NCBI RefSeq assembly: GCF_900105535.1
Contig: NZ_LT629779.1
Coordinates: forward strand, 2,046,001 to 2,110,000
Origin: Pseudarthrobacter equi
GTDB taxonomy: Bacteria; Actinomycetota; Actinomycetes; Actinomycetales; Micrococcaceae
Length of the DNA stretch: 64,000 bases
Direction of reading: 5' to 3'
The position numbers and the translations under genes were made by a program. Positions 36,815 to 46,018 of the stretch are shown one piece after another. A model generated the notes under the pieces. That model saw only the letters and a program-made list of their open reading frames with translations, ran no database searches and was not told the origin of the DNA. How positions within the stretch are numbered: the stretch's first letter is position 1; each line of letters opens with the position of its first letter.

Positions 36815-37102
36815 ATGGGAATTGTTTTCGGACTTGTCTATCTCGCGCTCCTGCTGTTTTTTGTTGCCCTGATCATCCGCCTGGTATTCGACTGGGTGCA
36901 GATGTTCGCCCGGGAATGGCGGCCGCGCGGCGTTGCCCTGGTGGTGGCGCACGCTGTGTACTCCATCACGGACCCGCCCCTGAAAGTGCTTCGCCGGCTG
37001 ATCCCGCCGCTGCGTTTGGGCGGCATCTCGCTGGACCTTGGATTCCTGATCCTCTTCATCGCGGTCAGCATTGCGATGGGAATCACCAGAAGCTTCGCCT
37101 GA
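36815..37102 (+). CDS. YggT family membrane protein
   Basis: A 95-residue integral membrane protein with two hydrophobic segments (about 5-25 and 71-92) and the YggT signature in between: a VYSITDPPLKVLRRLIPP motif. Its exact function is unknown; related plastid and bacterial proteins have been linked to membrane organisation and osmotic tolerance. ATG 36815 has weak GAGTTAAGG upstream. Position between sepF and divIVA is conserved in Actinobacteria (Rv2146c in M. tuberculosis). Confidence 0.92.
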   Translation: MGIVFGLVYLALLLFFVALIIRLVFDWVQMFAREWRPRGVALVVAHAVYSITDPPLKVLRRLIPPLRLGGISLDLGFLILFIAVSIAMGITRSFA

Positions 37103-37176
37103 TTCAGAGATTTACACCCATGCAACGCAGGTCGGTGCCACCGGGACCGGCTAGTGTGAAGCAGGGAAACTCGAGT

Positions 37177-37206
37177 TTGACACTCCAGTGTTGAATTAGA
37201 GATAGC
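37177..37206 (+). promoter_or_regulatory. Probable promoter of divIVA
   Basis: TTGACA at 37177-37182 is followed after 18 bp by GATAGC (37201-37206). The -35 is perfect and the -10 moderate. Transcription near 37213 would give a leader of about 65 nt before the divIVA ATG. Confidence 0.5.
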
Positions 37207-37278
37207 AGACCAAATTTAGGTACCGTAGTTTTGACGGCCGGAAGGCCTACTGACTAACCAGACCAGTGAGGTGACCAG

Positions 37279-37965
37279 ATGGCTTTGACGCCAGAAGACG
37301 TTGTCAACAAGCGCTTTCAGCCGACCAAGTTCCGCGAGGGCTACGACCAGGACGAAGTTGATGACTTCCTGGACGAGATCGTCGTTGAACTTCGCCGCCT
37401 GAACCAGGAGAACGACGAGCTCCGCAAGAAGCTCGCCGAGGCTGGTTCCAGCGTTCCGGCAACCGCCGCTGCCGCCCCCGTGGTGGAGAAGGTTCCCGCG
37501 CCCGTCAAGGCTGACAAGGACGAAGCCCGCGAGAAGGCCGAAGCTGATGCCAAGGCTGCCGAGGCGAAGAAGAAGGACGTCCAGCCGGCCGCTCCCGTCG
37601 CCGCAGCCCCTGCTGCTGCAGCGGCCTCCACGTCCACCCCCTCCGCTGAATCCGCTGCCGGCCTGCTGGCCATGGCGCAGCAGATGCACGATCGCCACGT
37701 CGCTGACGGCCAGTCGCAGAAGGACAAGATCATCGCCGAGGCGCAGATCGAAGCCAGCAGCCTCGTCAACGACGCCCAGGAAAAGTCCCGCAAGATCCTT
37801 GGCGCACTCGAGCAGCAGCGCTCCGTCCTGGAACGCAAGGTGGAGCAGCTCCGCGGCTTCGAGCGCGACTACCGCTCACGCCTGAAGGCCTACATCGAAG
37901 GCCAGCTGCGCGATCTGGATGCCCGCGGCTCCGTGGCGACGCCGGAAGTCAGCGAAGCCAACTAG
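37279..37965 (+). CDS. divIVA: DivIVA / Wag31 polar growth protein
   Basis: Coiled-coil scaffold that senses negative membrane curvature and directs cell-wall growth in Actinobacteria. The 228-residue protein begins with the conserved membrane-binding domain ALTPEDVVNKRFQPTKFREGYDQDEVDDFLDEIV and a short coiled coil to about residue 60. An Ala/Lys/Glu/Pro-rich linker (about 60-118) follows, then a long C-terminal coiled coil (LLAMAQQMHDRHV through EQLRGFERDYRSRLKAYIEGQLRDL). GAGGTGA lies just before ATG 37279. In M. tuberculosis Wag31 is a substrate of PknA; a PASTA kinase lies elsewhere in this window. It closes the division cluster and ends at a strong terminator. Confidence 0.97.
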   Translation: MALTPEDVVNKRFQPTKFREGYDQDEVDDFLDEIVVELRRLNQENDELRKKLAEAGSSVPATAAAAPVVEKVPAPVKADKDEAREKAEADAKAAEAKKKDVQPAAPVAAAPAAAAASTSTPSAESAAGLLAMAQQMHDRHVADGQSQKDKIIAEAQIEASSLVNDAQEKSRKILGALEQQRSVLERKVEQLRGFERDYRSRLKAYIEGQLRDLDARGSVATPEVSEAN

Positions 37966-37985
37966 CACGCACAGCACGTATTCTG

Positions 37986-38023
37986 AAAGCCGGTGGCTGA
38001 GGATTCCTCGGCCACCGGCTTTT
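37986..38023 (+). terminator. Intrinsic terminator after divIVA
   Basis: A stem of up to 17 bp (starting AAAGCCGGTGGC) with one G-U pair around an ATTC loop, followed by TTTT. This is the strongest terminator at the end of the division cluster. Confidence 0.93.
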
Positions 38024-38056
38024 GGCATTGACCCCGGTTTTACGAATGAAAGCACC

Positions 38057-38629
38057 ATGACTGACGAACTTGCCGCCGGCGCTGCACGCCCTGTCCCGCC
38101 GTCACCCCGCCCACGACGCGGGGTGCTGCTGTCCTTCTTCGCCGGATTCGCAGTATTTGCCTACGTCTTCGACCAGCTGACCAAGATGTGGGTGACGTCC
38201 TCCATGGTGGAGGGCGAACGCATCCCGGTCCTGCCGCCGCTCCTGCATTGGTACTTCATCCGAAACTCCGGCGCAGCCTTCTCCATCGGCGAGAACGTCA
38301 CGTGGGTGTTTTCCATCATCATGGCCGCCGTCGCTGTCGCCATCCTCTTCCAGGTCCGGAAGCTGGGGTCTGTCTGGTGGGCCCTTGCGCTGGGCCTGCT
38401 GCTGGGCGGGGCGCTCGGCAACCTCACGGACCGGCTCTTCCGCGAACCCTCGTTCGGCATGGGCCATGTGGTGGACTTCATCCAGCTGCCCAACTTCGCC
38501 ATCTTCAACATCGCCGATTCCGCGGTGGTCTCTGCCGTGGCCATCATCTGCATCCTGACTCTTCGCGGCATTTCCCTGGATGGAACCCGGGTGCATGCCC
38601 AGCGAAAGGGCACGGACGCCGATGCCTGA
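38057..38629 (+). CDS. lspA: Lipoprotein signal peptidase II
   Basis: Membrane aspartyl protease that removes signal peptides from diacylglyceryl-modified prolipoproteins. The 190-residue protein has four transmembrane segments and conserved motifs [28 protein letters not shown] (first catalytic Asp) and [20 protein letters not shown] (second catalytic Asp). ATG 38057 gives a cytoplasmic Pro/Arg-rich lead of about 25 residues before the first helix. The ribosome-binding site is weak. Its 3' end overlaps the pseudouridine synthase gene by 8 bp. A likely substrate encoded here is the lipoprotein at 15670-16200. Confidence 0.95.
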   Translation: MTDELAAGAARPVPPSPRPRRGVLLSFFAGFAVFAYVFDQLTKMWVTSSMVEGERIPVLPPLLHWYFIRNSGAAFSIGENVTWVFSIIMAAVAVAILFQVRKLGSVWWALALGLLLGGALGNLTDRLFREPSFGMGHVVDFIQLPNFAIFNIADSAVVSAVAIICILTLRGISLDGTRVHAQRKGTDADA

Positions 38630-39548
38630 GCAGATCATCGTCACGGAGGAATACGGCGGCACCCGGGCAGATGCAGGGCTTGCAGCCATTATGGGCATTT
38701 CACGCTCAGCAGCCGCCGCCCTGATCGCGGAAGGGCACGTGCTCAGCCGGGGCAAAGCCCTTGGCAAGTCAGCGAAACTGGCGGCCGGCGACACGCTGGA
38801 GGTCACCATTCCGGAGCGGCGCGATCCGCTGGAAGTCGTGGAGGAAATTGTGGAAGGCCTGAAGATCCTGCTGGACGACGACGATTTCGTCGTCGTCGAT
38901 AAACCGGTGGGGGTTGCCGCGCACCCTTCTCCGGGCTGGGTGGGGCCCACCGTGGTGGGTGGCCTGGCCGGTGCCGGCTACCGCATCTCCACGTCCGGTT
39001 CGCCGGAACGGGCCGGGATTGTCCACCGGCTCGACGTCGGGACGTCCGGCGTGATGGTGGTGGCCAAGTCCGAGAGGGCCTACACAGCCCTCAAGCGTGC
39101 GTTCAAGGAGCGCACGGTGGACAAGGTATACCACGCCGTGGTCCAGGGCCTGCCGGATCCCCTGACCGGAACCATCGATGCCCCCATCGGCCGCCACCCG
39201 GGGCACGACTGGCGGTTTGCCGTGACGGAAGAGGGCCGGCAATCCGTGACCCACTATGAGGTGCTGGAAGCCTTTGGCAAGGCGTCCCTTGTGGAAGTGC
39301 ACCTCGAGACCGGCCGCACGCACCAGATCCGCGTCCATTTCTCCGCACTCCGCCATCCCTGCGCGGGCGACCTCACCTACGGCGCGGATCCGCGCCTGGC
39401 TGCAACCCTTGGGCTCACGCGGCAGTGGCTCCATGCCCGGGAACTCGGCTTCGACCACCCGGTGACGGGTGAGCGGGTGCGCGTGACCAGCGACTATCCG
39501 CAGGACCTGGCCTTCGCCCTCGACGTGCTCGCCTCGGGACAGGCCTGA
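38622..39548 (+). CDS. RluD-like 23S rRNA pseudouridine synthase
   Basis: RluA-family pseudouridine synthase of 308 residues. An N-terminal S4 RNA-binding domain ([27 protein letters not shown]) precedes the catalytic domain with [15 protein letters not shown], the catalytic-aspartate motif [13 protein letters not shown], and [27 protein letters not shown]. The pattern is that of RluD, which modifies helix 69 of 23S rRNA, but the precise target is an inference. ATG 38622 overlaps the lspA stop, a pairing common across bacteria. No clear terminator lies before dnaE. Confidence 0.93.
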   Translation: MPEQIIVTEEYGGTRADAGLAAIMGISRSAAAALIAEGHVLSRGKALGKSAKLAAGDTLEVTIPERRDPLEVVEEIVEGLKILLDDDDFVVVDKPVGVAAHPSPGWVGPTVVGGLAGAGYRISTSGSPERAGIVHRLDVGTSGVMVVAKSERAYTALKRAFKERTVDKVYHAVVQGLPDPLTGTIDAPIGRHPGHDWRFAVTEEGRQSVTHYEVLEAFGKASLVEVHLETGRTHQIRVHFSALRHPCAGDLTYGADPRLAATLGLTRQWLHARELGFDHPVTGERVRVTSDYPQDLAFALDVLASGQA

Positions 39549-39586
39549 GCGGCATCTTCCTGGCAGGGCCGTAACCGGGCAGCGCA

Positions 39587-39592
39587 TAGAAT
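39587..39592 (+). promoter_or_regulatory. -10 hexamer (TAGAAT) of dnaE
   Basis: TAGAAT is followed by AGTCCG and GTG 39599, so the mRNA is predicted leaderless. The 14 bases from 39590 to 39603 are identical to those at the hisD start (44438-44451). Confidence 0.6.
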
Positions 39593-39598
39593 AGTCCG

Positions 39599-42500
39599 GT
39601 GACTTCCAGCAATGATTCGTTTGTCCACCTGCACACCCACACCGAATATTCCATGCTGGATGGAGCCGCCCGGCTGGGGGAGCTGTTCGACGAAACCGAA
39701 CGGCTGGGCATGCCGGCGCTTGCCACTACGGACCACGGCTACCTGTTCGGTGCGTTCGACTTCTGGCAGAAAGCCCAGGCAAAGGGCATCAAACCGATCA
39801 TCGGCGTCGAAGCCTATGTGACGCCCGGAACCGCCCGCGGGGACAAGACCCGCGTCCGCTGGGGCGAGGAAAACCAGCGCAAGGACGACATCTCCGGTGG
39901 CGGTTCGTATACCCACATGACGCTCCTGAGCTACAACAACGTGGGCATGCGGAACCTGTTCCGCGCATCCTCCATCGCCTCCCTGGACTCCGTCTTCGGA
40001 AAGTGGCCGCGGCTTGACCGGGAACTGCTCAACACCTACTCCGAGGGCCTGATCGCCACCACCGGCTGCCCCTCCGGCGAGGTCCAGACCCGGCTGCGAC
40101 TTGGCCAGTACCGCGAAGCCGTGGAAGCCGCAGCGGAGTTCCGGGACATTTTCGGTGCCGAGAACTACTTCTGCGAACTGATGGACCATGGCCTGGACAT
40201 CGAGCGTCGCGTCACCGGTGACCTGCTGCGCCTGGCCAAGGAACTGAACCTGCCGCTGGTGGCCACCAACGACCTCCACTACACGCACGAGCACGACGCG
40301 AAGGCGCACGAGGCGCTGCTGGCCATCCAGTCCGGTTCGACCCTGCTGGAGCCCACCTATGACAACGGCGGCTCCCGGTTCGCGTTCTCCGGCAGCGGCT
40401 ACTACCTGAAGTCCCCGCAGGAAATGCGCGAGCTCTTCCGCGACCACCCCGAGGCCTGCGACAACACGCTGCTCATCGCCGAGCGGTGCGAAGTGTCGTT
40501 CAACACGAACGCCAACTTCATGCCGCGGTTCCCCTGCCCGCCGGGTGAGGACGAAACCTCCTGGCTGGTCAAGGAAGTGGACCTGGGCCTGCAGTACCGG
40601 TACCCCAAGGGCATCCCGGACGAGGTCCGCAAGCAGGCGGACTACGAGCTCGGCGTCATCACCTCGATGGGCTTCCCCGGCTACTTCCTCGTGGTGGCGG
40701 ACTTCATCAACTGGGCCAAGAACAACGGCATCCGCGTCGGCCCCGGCCGTGGCTCCGGTGCCGGTTCCATGGTGGCCTACGCCATGCGAATTACGGACCT
40801 CGATCCGTTGCGGCACGGCCTGATCTTCGAACGCTTCCTCAACCCGGACCGCGTTTCCATGCCCGACTTCGACGTCGACTTCGATGACCGGCGCCGCTCC
40901 GAAGTCATCGACTACGTGACGCGCAAATACGGCGACGAGCGCGTGGCCATGATCGTGACCTACGGCACCATCAAGACCAAGCAGGCGCTCAAGGACTCCT
41001 CGCGCGTGCTGGGCTACCCGTTCAGCATGGGGGAGCAGCTCACCAAGGCCCTGCCCCCGGCCGTCATGGCCAAGGACATTCCGCTGGCAGACATCCAGAA
41101 TCCGGAATCAAAAAGGTACAGCGAAGCAGGGGACTTCCGGCAGCTTGTCAGCACGGATCCGGAGGCCGCCAAGGTCTTCGAGACGGCCCTGGGCATCGAG
41201 GGCCTGAAACGCCAGTGGGGTGTGCACGCCGCCGGCGTCATCATGTCCTCGGACCCCATCATCGACGTCATCCCCATCATGCGCCGCTTCCAGGACGGCC
41301 AGGTGATCACCCAGTTCGACTACCCCACGTCCGAGGGCCTGGGCCTGATCAAGATGGACTTCCTGGGCCTGCGGAACCTGACGATCATTTCCGACGCCCT
41401 CGAGAACATCAAGATGAACCGCGGCATCGACCTGGACCTCGAGAACCTGGAGCTCGACGACGCGCCGTCCTACGAGCTCCTGGCCCGCGGCGACACCCTG
41501 GGCGTGTTCCAGCTCGACGGCGGACCCATGCGGTCCCTGCTCAAGCTGATGAAGCCTGACAACTTCGAAGACATTTCCGCTGTCCTTGCGCTCTACCGGC
41601 CCGGTCCCATGGGCGCCAACGCCCACACCGATTACGCGCTCCGTAAGAACGGCATCCAGGAAGTCATCCCTATCCACCCCGAACTGGAGGAACCCCTCAA
41701 GGAGATCCTCGGCGGGACTTACGGCCTGATCGTGTACCAGGAGCAGGTTATGGCCGTGGCGCAGAAGCTGGCCGGCTACTCGCTGGGCCAGGCAGACATC
41801 CTCCGCCGCGCCATGGGCAAGAAGAAGAAATCGGAACTGGACAAGCAGTTCGCCGGCTTCTCCCAGGGCATGCAGGACAACGGCTACTCCATGGCGGCCG
41901 TGAAGACCCTCTGGGACATCCTGCTCCCGTTCTCGGACTACGCGTTCAACAAGGCCCACTCCGCCGCCTACGGCGTTATTTCCTACTGGACCGCCTACCT
42001 GAAGGCGCACTACGCACCCGAATACATGGCTGCACTGCTGACGTCGGTGGGTGACGACAAGGACAAGTCGGCCATCTACCTCAACGAGTGCCGTCGCATG
42101 GGCATCACCGTCCTGCCACCGGACGTCAACGAATCGGCCCTGAACTTCACCCCTGTGGGCACGGACATCCGCTTCGGCATGGGCGCAATCCGCAACGTCG
42201 GCGTCAACGCGGTGGAAGCCATGGTTGCCGCCCGCGAGAGCGAGGGCGCTTACACGTCCTTCAAGGACTACCTGATGAAGGTACCGGCGGTGGTCTGCAA
42301 CAAACGGACCATCGAGTCGCTGATCAAGTCCGGCGCCTTCGACTCCCTGGGCCACCACCGCCGCGCGCTGGCCATGATCCACGAAGAAGCCATCGACTCC
42401 GTGATCACGCTGAAGCGCAACGAGGCGATCGGCCAGTTCGACCTCTTCGCGGGCTTCGAGGAGGCCGAGTCCGAAGCGTCGTTGAGCATCGAGATCCCGG

Positions 42501-43156
42501 ACCTGCCTGAGTGGGAGAAGAAGGACAAGCTCTCGTTCGAGCGCGACATGCTGGGGCTTTACGTCTCGGACCACCCGCTCCAGGGCCTGGAAGGGGTCCT
42601 GAGCCAGCACGCGGAAATGAGCATCACCACCATCCTGGGTGAAGACGGGCCGCAGGACGGCGCCATCCTCACCATCGCGGGCATGATCACCTCGCTCAGC
42701 CGCAGGATTGCCAAGGCCAGCGGCAACGCGTACGCACGCGCCGAGGTGGAGGACCTGGGTGGTTCCATCGAGGTTATGTTCTTCGGTCAGGTCTACGGAC
42801 CCATCGCGTCAGTGCTCGCCGAGGACCTGATCGTGGTGGTGAAGGGCCGCCTGCAGAAACGCGACGACGGCGCCATCGCCCTGAACTGCATGGAACTGTC
42901 CGTCCCGGACCTCAGTGAAGGCCTGAACGGCCCCGTGGTCATCACCATGCCGACGCACAAGGCCACCGAGGCTGTGGTGACCGAACTCGGCGACGTGCTC
43001 CGAACCCACCGGGGCAATTCCGAGGTCCGGCTGCACCTCCAGGGCGACACCCGCACCGAGGTCATGGGCCTGCCCGTGCACCTGCGGGTCAACCCGAGCC
43101 CCTCGCTGTTCGGCGACCTGAAAGTCCTCCTGGGCCCGGCCTGCCTGGATGCCTAG
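39599..43156 (+). CDS. dnaE: DNA polymerase III alpha subunit
   Basis: Main replicative polymerase, 1185 residues. The N-terminal PHP domain is intact (FVHLHTHTEYSMLDGA with His10, His12 and His14), so the metal-dependent 3'-5' exonuclease proofreading known for mycobacterial DnaE1 is likely retained. The palm catalytic aspartates are in PDFDVDFDD (Asp425 and Asp427), with the fingers region following, a helix-hairpin-helix (GMGAIRNVGVNAVEAM) and an OB-fold near residues 1010-1090. Size and architecture match DnaE1, not the shorter DnaE2. GTG 39599 follows TAGAAT by 6 nt with no Shine-Dalgarno sequence. Confidence 0.98.
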   Translation: MTSSNDSFVHLHTHTEYSMLDGAARLGELFDETERLGMPALATTDHGYLFGAFDFWQKAQAKGIKPIIGVEAYVTPGTARGDKTRVRWGEENQRKDDISGGGSYTHMTLLSYNNVGMRNLFRASSIASLDSVFGKWPRLDRELLNTYSEGLIATTGCPSGEVQTRLRLGQYREAVEAAAEFRDIFGAENYFCELMDHGLDIERRVTGDLLRLAKELNLPLVATNDLHYTHEHDAKAHEALLAIQSGSTLLEPTYDNGGSRFAFSGSGYYLKSPQEMRELFRDHPEACDNTLLIAERCEVSFNTNANFMPRFPCPPGEDETSWLVKEVDLGLQYRYPKGIPDEVRKQADYELGVITSMGFPGYFLVVADFINWAKNNGIRVGPGRGSGAGSMVAYAMRITDLDPLRHGLIFERFLNPDRVSMPDFDVDFDDRRRSEVIDYVTRKYGDERVAMIVTYGTIKTKQALKDSSRVLGYPFSMGEQLTKALPPAVMAKDIPLADIQNPESKRYSEAGDFRQLVSTDPEAAKVFETALGIEGLKRQWGVHAAGVIMSSDPIIDVIPIMRRFQDGQVITQFDYPTSEGLGLIKMDFLGLRNLTIISDALENIKMNRGIDLDLENLELDDAPSYELLARGDTLGVFQLDGGPMRSLLKLMKPDNFEDISAVLALYRPGPMGANAHTDYALRKNGIQEVIPIHPELEEPLKEILGGTYGLIVYQEQVMAVAQKLAGYSLGQADILRRAMGKKKKSELDKQFAGFSQGMQDNGYSMAAVKTLWDILLPFSDYAFNKAHSAAYGVISYWTAYLKAHYAPEYMAALLTSVGDDKDKSAIYLNECRRMGITVLPPDVNESALNFTPVGTDIRFGMGAIRNVGVNAVEAMVAARESEGAYTSFKDYLMKVPAVVCNKRTIESLIKSGAFDSLGHHRRALAMIHEEAIDSVITLKRNEAIGQFDLFAGFEEAESEASLSIEIPDLPEWEKKDKLSFERDMLGLYVSDHPLQGLEGVLSQHAEMSITTILGEDGPQDGAILTIAGMITSLSRRIAKASGNAYARAEVEDLGGSIEVMFFGQVYGPIASVLAEDLIVVVKGRLQKRDDGAIALNCMELSVPDLSEGLNGPVVITMPTHKATEAVVTELGDVLRTHRGNSEVRLHLQGDTRTEVMGLPVHLRVNPSPSLFGDLKVLLGPACLDA

Positions 43157-43177
43157 GTGATCTTCCCGAAGGGAAGC

Positions 43178-43208
43178 ACGACGGCGGAAGCCGCCTTTCC
43201 GCCGTCGT
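43178..43208. terminator. Hairpin between convergent dnaE and flavin reductase genes
   Basis: A perfect 11-bp stem ACGACGGCGGA (43178-43188) with TCCGCCGTCGT (43198-43208) around a 9-nt loop. There is no long U-tract. Confidence 0.72.
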
Positions 43209-43240
43209 CCGACCTTCTGCGGGAGGTGTGTTGGCCGGGG

Positions 43241-43741
43241 CTAGATTTCGTAGTCGAGGGGGACAGGCTGGCCGTAACCCCCGGCGTGGTACAGCAGGGG
43301 CGTGCCTTCGCCGCCCACCTGGCCGTCGACCACCTGGACCACCACCACGGCGTTGTTTTCGAAGGACAGGCGCATCTGCACTTCGCCGATCAGCCAGCCC
43401 GCAACGTCCTTCAGCACGGGTACCCCGTGCGGCCCCGTTGCCCAGTGGTCGCCCTCGAATCGGTTTCCGGCGGCCGAAAACCGTGCGGCCAGCTGCTGGT
43501 TTTCGAGCCCCAGCATGTGGACCCCGATATACGTGGTGTTGGCCACAGCCGGCCAGGAACGCGAACTGCGGGCCATGTTGAAGGTGAAGCGTGGCGGCTG
43601 GGCAGACAGCGAAGCCACTGACGTTGCCGTGAAGCCGTAGGGCTCGTCCTGGTAGTTGACCGTGATGATGGCCACCCCGGCCGCGTGGCGCCGGAACATT
43701 TCCCTGAACGTCCGTTCGAACGGCGCGCTGTTGTCGGTCAC
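43241..43741 (-). CDS. Flavin reductase family protein (FMN-binding)
   Basis: A 166-residue flavin reductase-like split-barrel protein. It opens with FREMFRRHAAGVAIITVNYQDEPYGFTATSVASLSAQPPRFTFNMARSS, the typical FMN-binding start, and ends with a strand before HAGGYGQPVP. Such proteins reduce FMN with NAD(P)H, often to supply a partner monooxygenase, but no monooxygenase gene is adjacent. GTG 43741 is preceded by AGGAG. It is monocistronic and divergent from the membrane-protein gene at 43895. The substrate is unknown. Confidence 0.9.
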   Translation of the reverse strand: MTDNSAPFERTFREMFRRHAAGVAIITVNYQDEPYGFTATSVASLSAQPPRFTFNMARSSRSWPAVANTTYIGVHMLGLENQQLAARFSAAGNRFEGDHWATGPHGVPVLKDVAGWLIGEVQMRLSFENNAVVVVQVVDGQVGGEGTPLLYHAGGYGQPVPLDYEI

Positions 43742-43881
43742 CCGTAACTCCTGAATGGTGGATGGGCAGTTGCTTGTTCCCTAACCCTATTGTCCGCCTT
43801 CCCCCGGAGAGCAACATTCCGACACAGGCGGGAGGTCAACAACCCGTGGCTGGGCGGCGGTCTGCCGGCAGGAACATTTGT

Positions 43882-43887
43882 TAAGGT
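43882..43887 (+). promoter_or_regulatory. -10 hexamer (TAAGGT) of the membrane-protein gene
   Basis: TAAGGT ends 7 nt before ATG 43895, with no Shine-Dalgarno sequence between. Predicted leaderless. Confidence 0.5.
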
Positions 43888-43894
43888 TTGTGGC

Positions 43895-44437
43895 ATGACA
43901 CTTATACCCCGCCGGGACCGGCCGCGCCTGCCGTGGGCCCTCTTCGCCGTTCCTGCGGTTGCCGGCGTTCCCGCCGGAATCCTGTGGTGGCTGCTGGCAC
44001 CGGGCGGCCTCAACCTGATCACCCGGGACCCTGCGCTGGCTACCGGCTCCAACACCTCCGTCTGGCTGCCGCGGGACCTTACGCTCGCCGGGCTGATGGT
44101 CCTTGCCGGCTGCCTTCTTGCGGTGTTCCTGGCCGACCGCCGGCGCCCCCGGCCGGAGGCATCGTTGGTGCTGGGCCTGGCCGGAGCGCTGGTTGGCAGC
44201 CTCCTGGCCTGGCAGGCAGGGATGTTGGCCGGACGGCTGTGGGGCACTCCGGTGGACACGTCCCTGAATGCAAGCCTGGCATTCTCCCTCCGCGCACTGC
44301 CGGTGCTGCTCCTGTGGCCGGCAGCCACCGCCATTTCCGTATTTGTCTTGGAGCTCCTGGAACAGCTTGGCCGGAAGCCCGGCGCCGGGAACCCGCTGGA
44401 GGAGGCCGCTGGCAGCAGCGGCCGCGGCGCCCCGTAA
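43895..44437 (+). CDS. Membrane protein of unknown function
   Basis: A 180-residue protein with four predicted transmembrane helices (about 13-33, 61-80, 91-112 and 131-153) separated by short loops, and a basic N-terminus. The loop between helices 1 and 2 (GGLNLITRDPALATGSNTSVWLPRD) is the longest and is likely outside. I do not recognise a family; it may be an actinobacterial DUF. ATG 43895 was chosen because TAAGGT stands 7 nt upstream; an ATG 105 bp earlier would add a basic non-conserved stretch. The TAA stop codon forms part of the -10 hexamer of hisD. Confidence 0.78.
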   Translation: MTLIPRRDRPRLPWALFAVPAVAGVPAGILWWLLAPGGLNLITRDPALATGSNTSVWLPRDLTLAGLMVLAGCLLAVFLADRRRPRPEASLVLGLAGALVGSLLAWQAGMLAGRLWGTPVDTSLNASLAFSLRALPVLLLWPAATAISVFVLELLEQLGRKPGAGNPLEEAAGSSGRGAP

Positions 44438-44440
44438 AAT
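44435..44440 (+). promoter_or_regulatory. -10 hexamer (TAAAAT) of hisD, containing the upstream stop codon
   Basis: TAAAAT is followed by AGTCCG and the GTG start at 44447. Its first three bases are the TAA stop codon of the preceding gene. Confidence 0.6.
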
Positions 44441-44446
44441 AGTCCG

Positions 44447-45823
44447 GTGACCATTTCATCGGAGTTCCCCGCCACCCCCGCCACTGCCGTGAACTTCCGG
44501 ACGGTGGACGTCCGGGGCCGCAACCTGACCCTCGCCGGGCTCCGCGCGGCAGTCCCCCGCGCACAGGGACAGACGGTGGCCAACGCCGAGGAGAAGGTTC
44601 TCGACATCATCGGCGCCGTCCGCGCGAGGGGGTTCGAGGCGCTGGCTGAGCTGGCGCTCCGGTTCGACGGTGTGGAGCAGTCCCACCCCCGGGTGCCCGC
44701 GGAGGCCCTCGACTCGGCCCTGGACAACCTGGACCCCGCCGTCCGGAAGGCGCTCGAGGAATCCATCCGGCGTGCCCGCATCTTCGCCGACGGCCAGCGT
44801 CCCCGCAATGTTGACGTCGAACTCGGCGACGGCGCCCTGGTCAGCCAGAACTGGGTTCCGGTGGCACGGGTGGGTCTCTACGTGCCCGGCGGCCTGGCCG
44901 TCTACCCGTCGTCGGTCATCATGAACGTGGTGCCCGCACTGGCCGCCGGCGTGGAATCCATCGCCCTGGCGTCGCCGCCGCAGAAGGAGTTCGGCGGGCT
45001 GCCGCACCCCACCATCCTTGCTGCAGCCGCCCTGCTGGGAATCACCGAGGTCTACGCCATTGGCGGCGCACAGGCGATCGCCGCCTTCGCCTACGGCGTT
45101 GATGCGACGGAGGCCGGCCCGGCCCTGGAGCCCGTGGACGTGGTGACGGGGCCAGGCAACATCTTCGTCGCTACTGCCAAGCGCCTGGTGAAGGGTGTGG
45201 TGGGCATCGATTCCGAGGCAGGCACCACCGAGATCGCCATCCTCGCTGACTCCACCGCGCAGCCTGCCCTGGTTGCTGCCGACCTGATCAGCCAGGCAGA
45301 ACACGACCCCCAGGCGGCGTCAGTCCTGATCACGGATTCGGAGGACCTCGCCGCTGCCGTGCGCGCGGAGCTGGACGTGCAGGCCGCGTCCACCAGGCAC
45401 TCCGACCGGGTCCGTGAGGCCCTGTCCGGCCCGCAATCCGGCGTGGTGCTGGTGGACGGCCTGGAACAGGGCATCGCGGCCTGTGATGCCTATGCCGCCG
45501 AGCACCTGGAGATCATGACCAAGGACGCGTCCGCCGTTGCGGCGCGGATCAGGAACGCCGGGGCAATCTTCGTGGGGGACTACAGCCCCGTCAGCCTTGG
45601 CGACTACTGCGCCGGCTCCAACCACGTGCTCCCCACCAGCGGGACCGCGGCCTTCTCCTCCGGCCTGAACGTCACCACGTTCCTGCGGGCCATCCAGGTG
45701 GTGAACTACAGCCGGGACGCCCTTGCCGAAGTCAGCAGCCACATCGTGAACCTGTCGCGCGCGGAGGACCTGCCCGCCCACGGTGACGCGGTCACGGCAC
45801 GTTTCCCGAGTGCCGCCGGCTAA
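44447..45823 (+). CDS. hisD: Histidinol dehydrogenase
   Basis: Catalyses the last two steps of histidine synthesis, histidinol to histidine, with NAD and a zinc ion. The 458-residue protein contains [92 protein letters not shown] and [23 protein letters not shown], covering the active-site and zinc residues of the family. GTG 44447 lies 6 nt after TAAAAT; the mRNA is predicted leaderless. No other his gene is in the following 20 kb, where nrdR comes next. A small hairpin follows the stop codon. Confidence 0.97.
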   Translation: MTISSEFPATPATAVNFRTVDVRGRNLTLAGLRAAVPRAQGQTVANAEEKVLDIIGAVRARGFEALAELALRFDGVEQSHPRVPAEALDSALDNLDPAVRKALEESIRRARIFADGQRPRNVDVELGDGALVSQNWVPVARVGLYVPGGLAVYPSSVIMNVVPALAAGVESIALASPPQKEFGGLPHPTILAAAALLGITEVYAIGGAQAIAAFAYGVDATEAGPALEPVDVVTGPGNIFVATAKRLVKGVVGIDSEAGTTEIAILADSTAQPALVAADLISQAEHDPQAASVLITDSEDLAAAVRAELDVQAASTRHSDRVREALSGPQSGVVLVDGLEQGIAACDAYAAEHLEIMTKDASAVAARIRNAGAIFVGDYSPVSLGDYCAGSNHVLPTSGTAAFSSGLNVTTFLRAIQVVNYSRDALAEVSSHIVNLSRAEDLPAHGDAVTARFPSAAG

Positions 45824-45837
45824 GCCCCAAAGGGGCT
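45823..45837 (+). terminator. Short hairpin at the hisD stop
   Basis: AGCCCC (45823-45828) and GGGGCT (45832-45837) with an AAA loop. The stem is only 6 bp and lacks a U-tract; a weak terminator. Confidence 0.45.
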
Positions 45838-45842
45838 CTGGC

Positions 45843-45876
45843 ACTACATGTAGTTGATGCGTCCACTACATGTAGT
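45843..45876 (+). promoter_or_regulatory. Two NrdR-type boxes
   Basis: The 12-bp palindrome ACTACATGTAGT occurs twice, at 45843-45854 and 45865-45876, with 22 bp from start to start, about two helical turns. It resembles the NrdR box of other bacteria (ACAC-AT-rich-GTGT with a TAGT/ACTA core) and lies immediately upstream of the nrdR promoter. Autoregulation of nrdR is inferred. Confidence 0.75.
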
Positions 45877-45916
45877 AATAACACGCTTGTTATTCACCTG
45901 CGGGCCGCCGTAAACT
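45877..45916 (+). promoter_or_regulatory. Promoter of nrdR with adjoining inverted repeat
   Basis: TTGTTA (45887-45892) and TAAACT (45911-45916) are 18 bp apart. A perfect inverted repeat AATAACA/TGTTATT (45877-45883 and 45888-45894) abuts the second NrdR box and covers the -35. Predicted leader about 95 nt. Confidence 0.55.
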
Positions 45917-46018
45917 GGAGGCTGCGGCAGTAATGCCGCCAACCTGTGCCACCATAGTCTTCACCTGCCGACTGCCGATTCCACAGTCCCCAAAGGGACC
46001 CTGCGAGAGAGGGACGCC

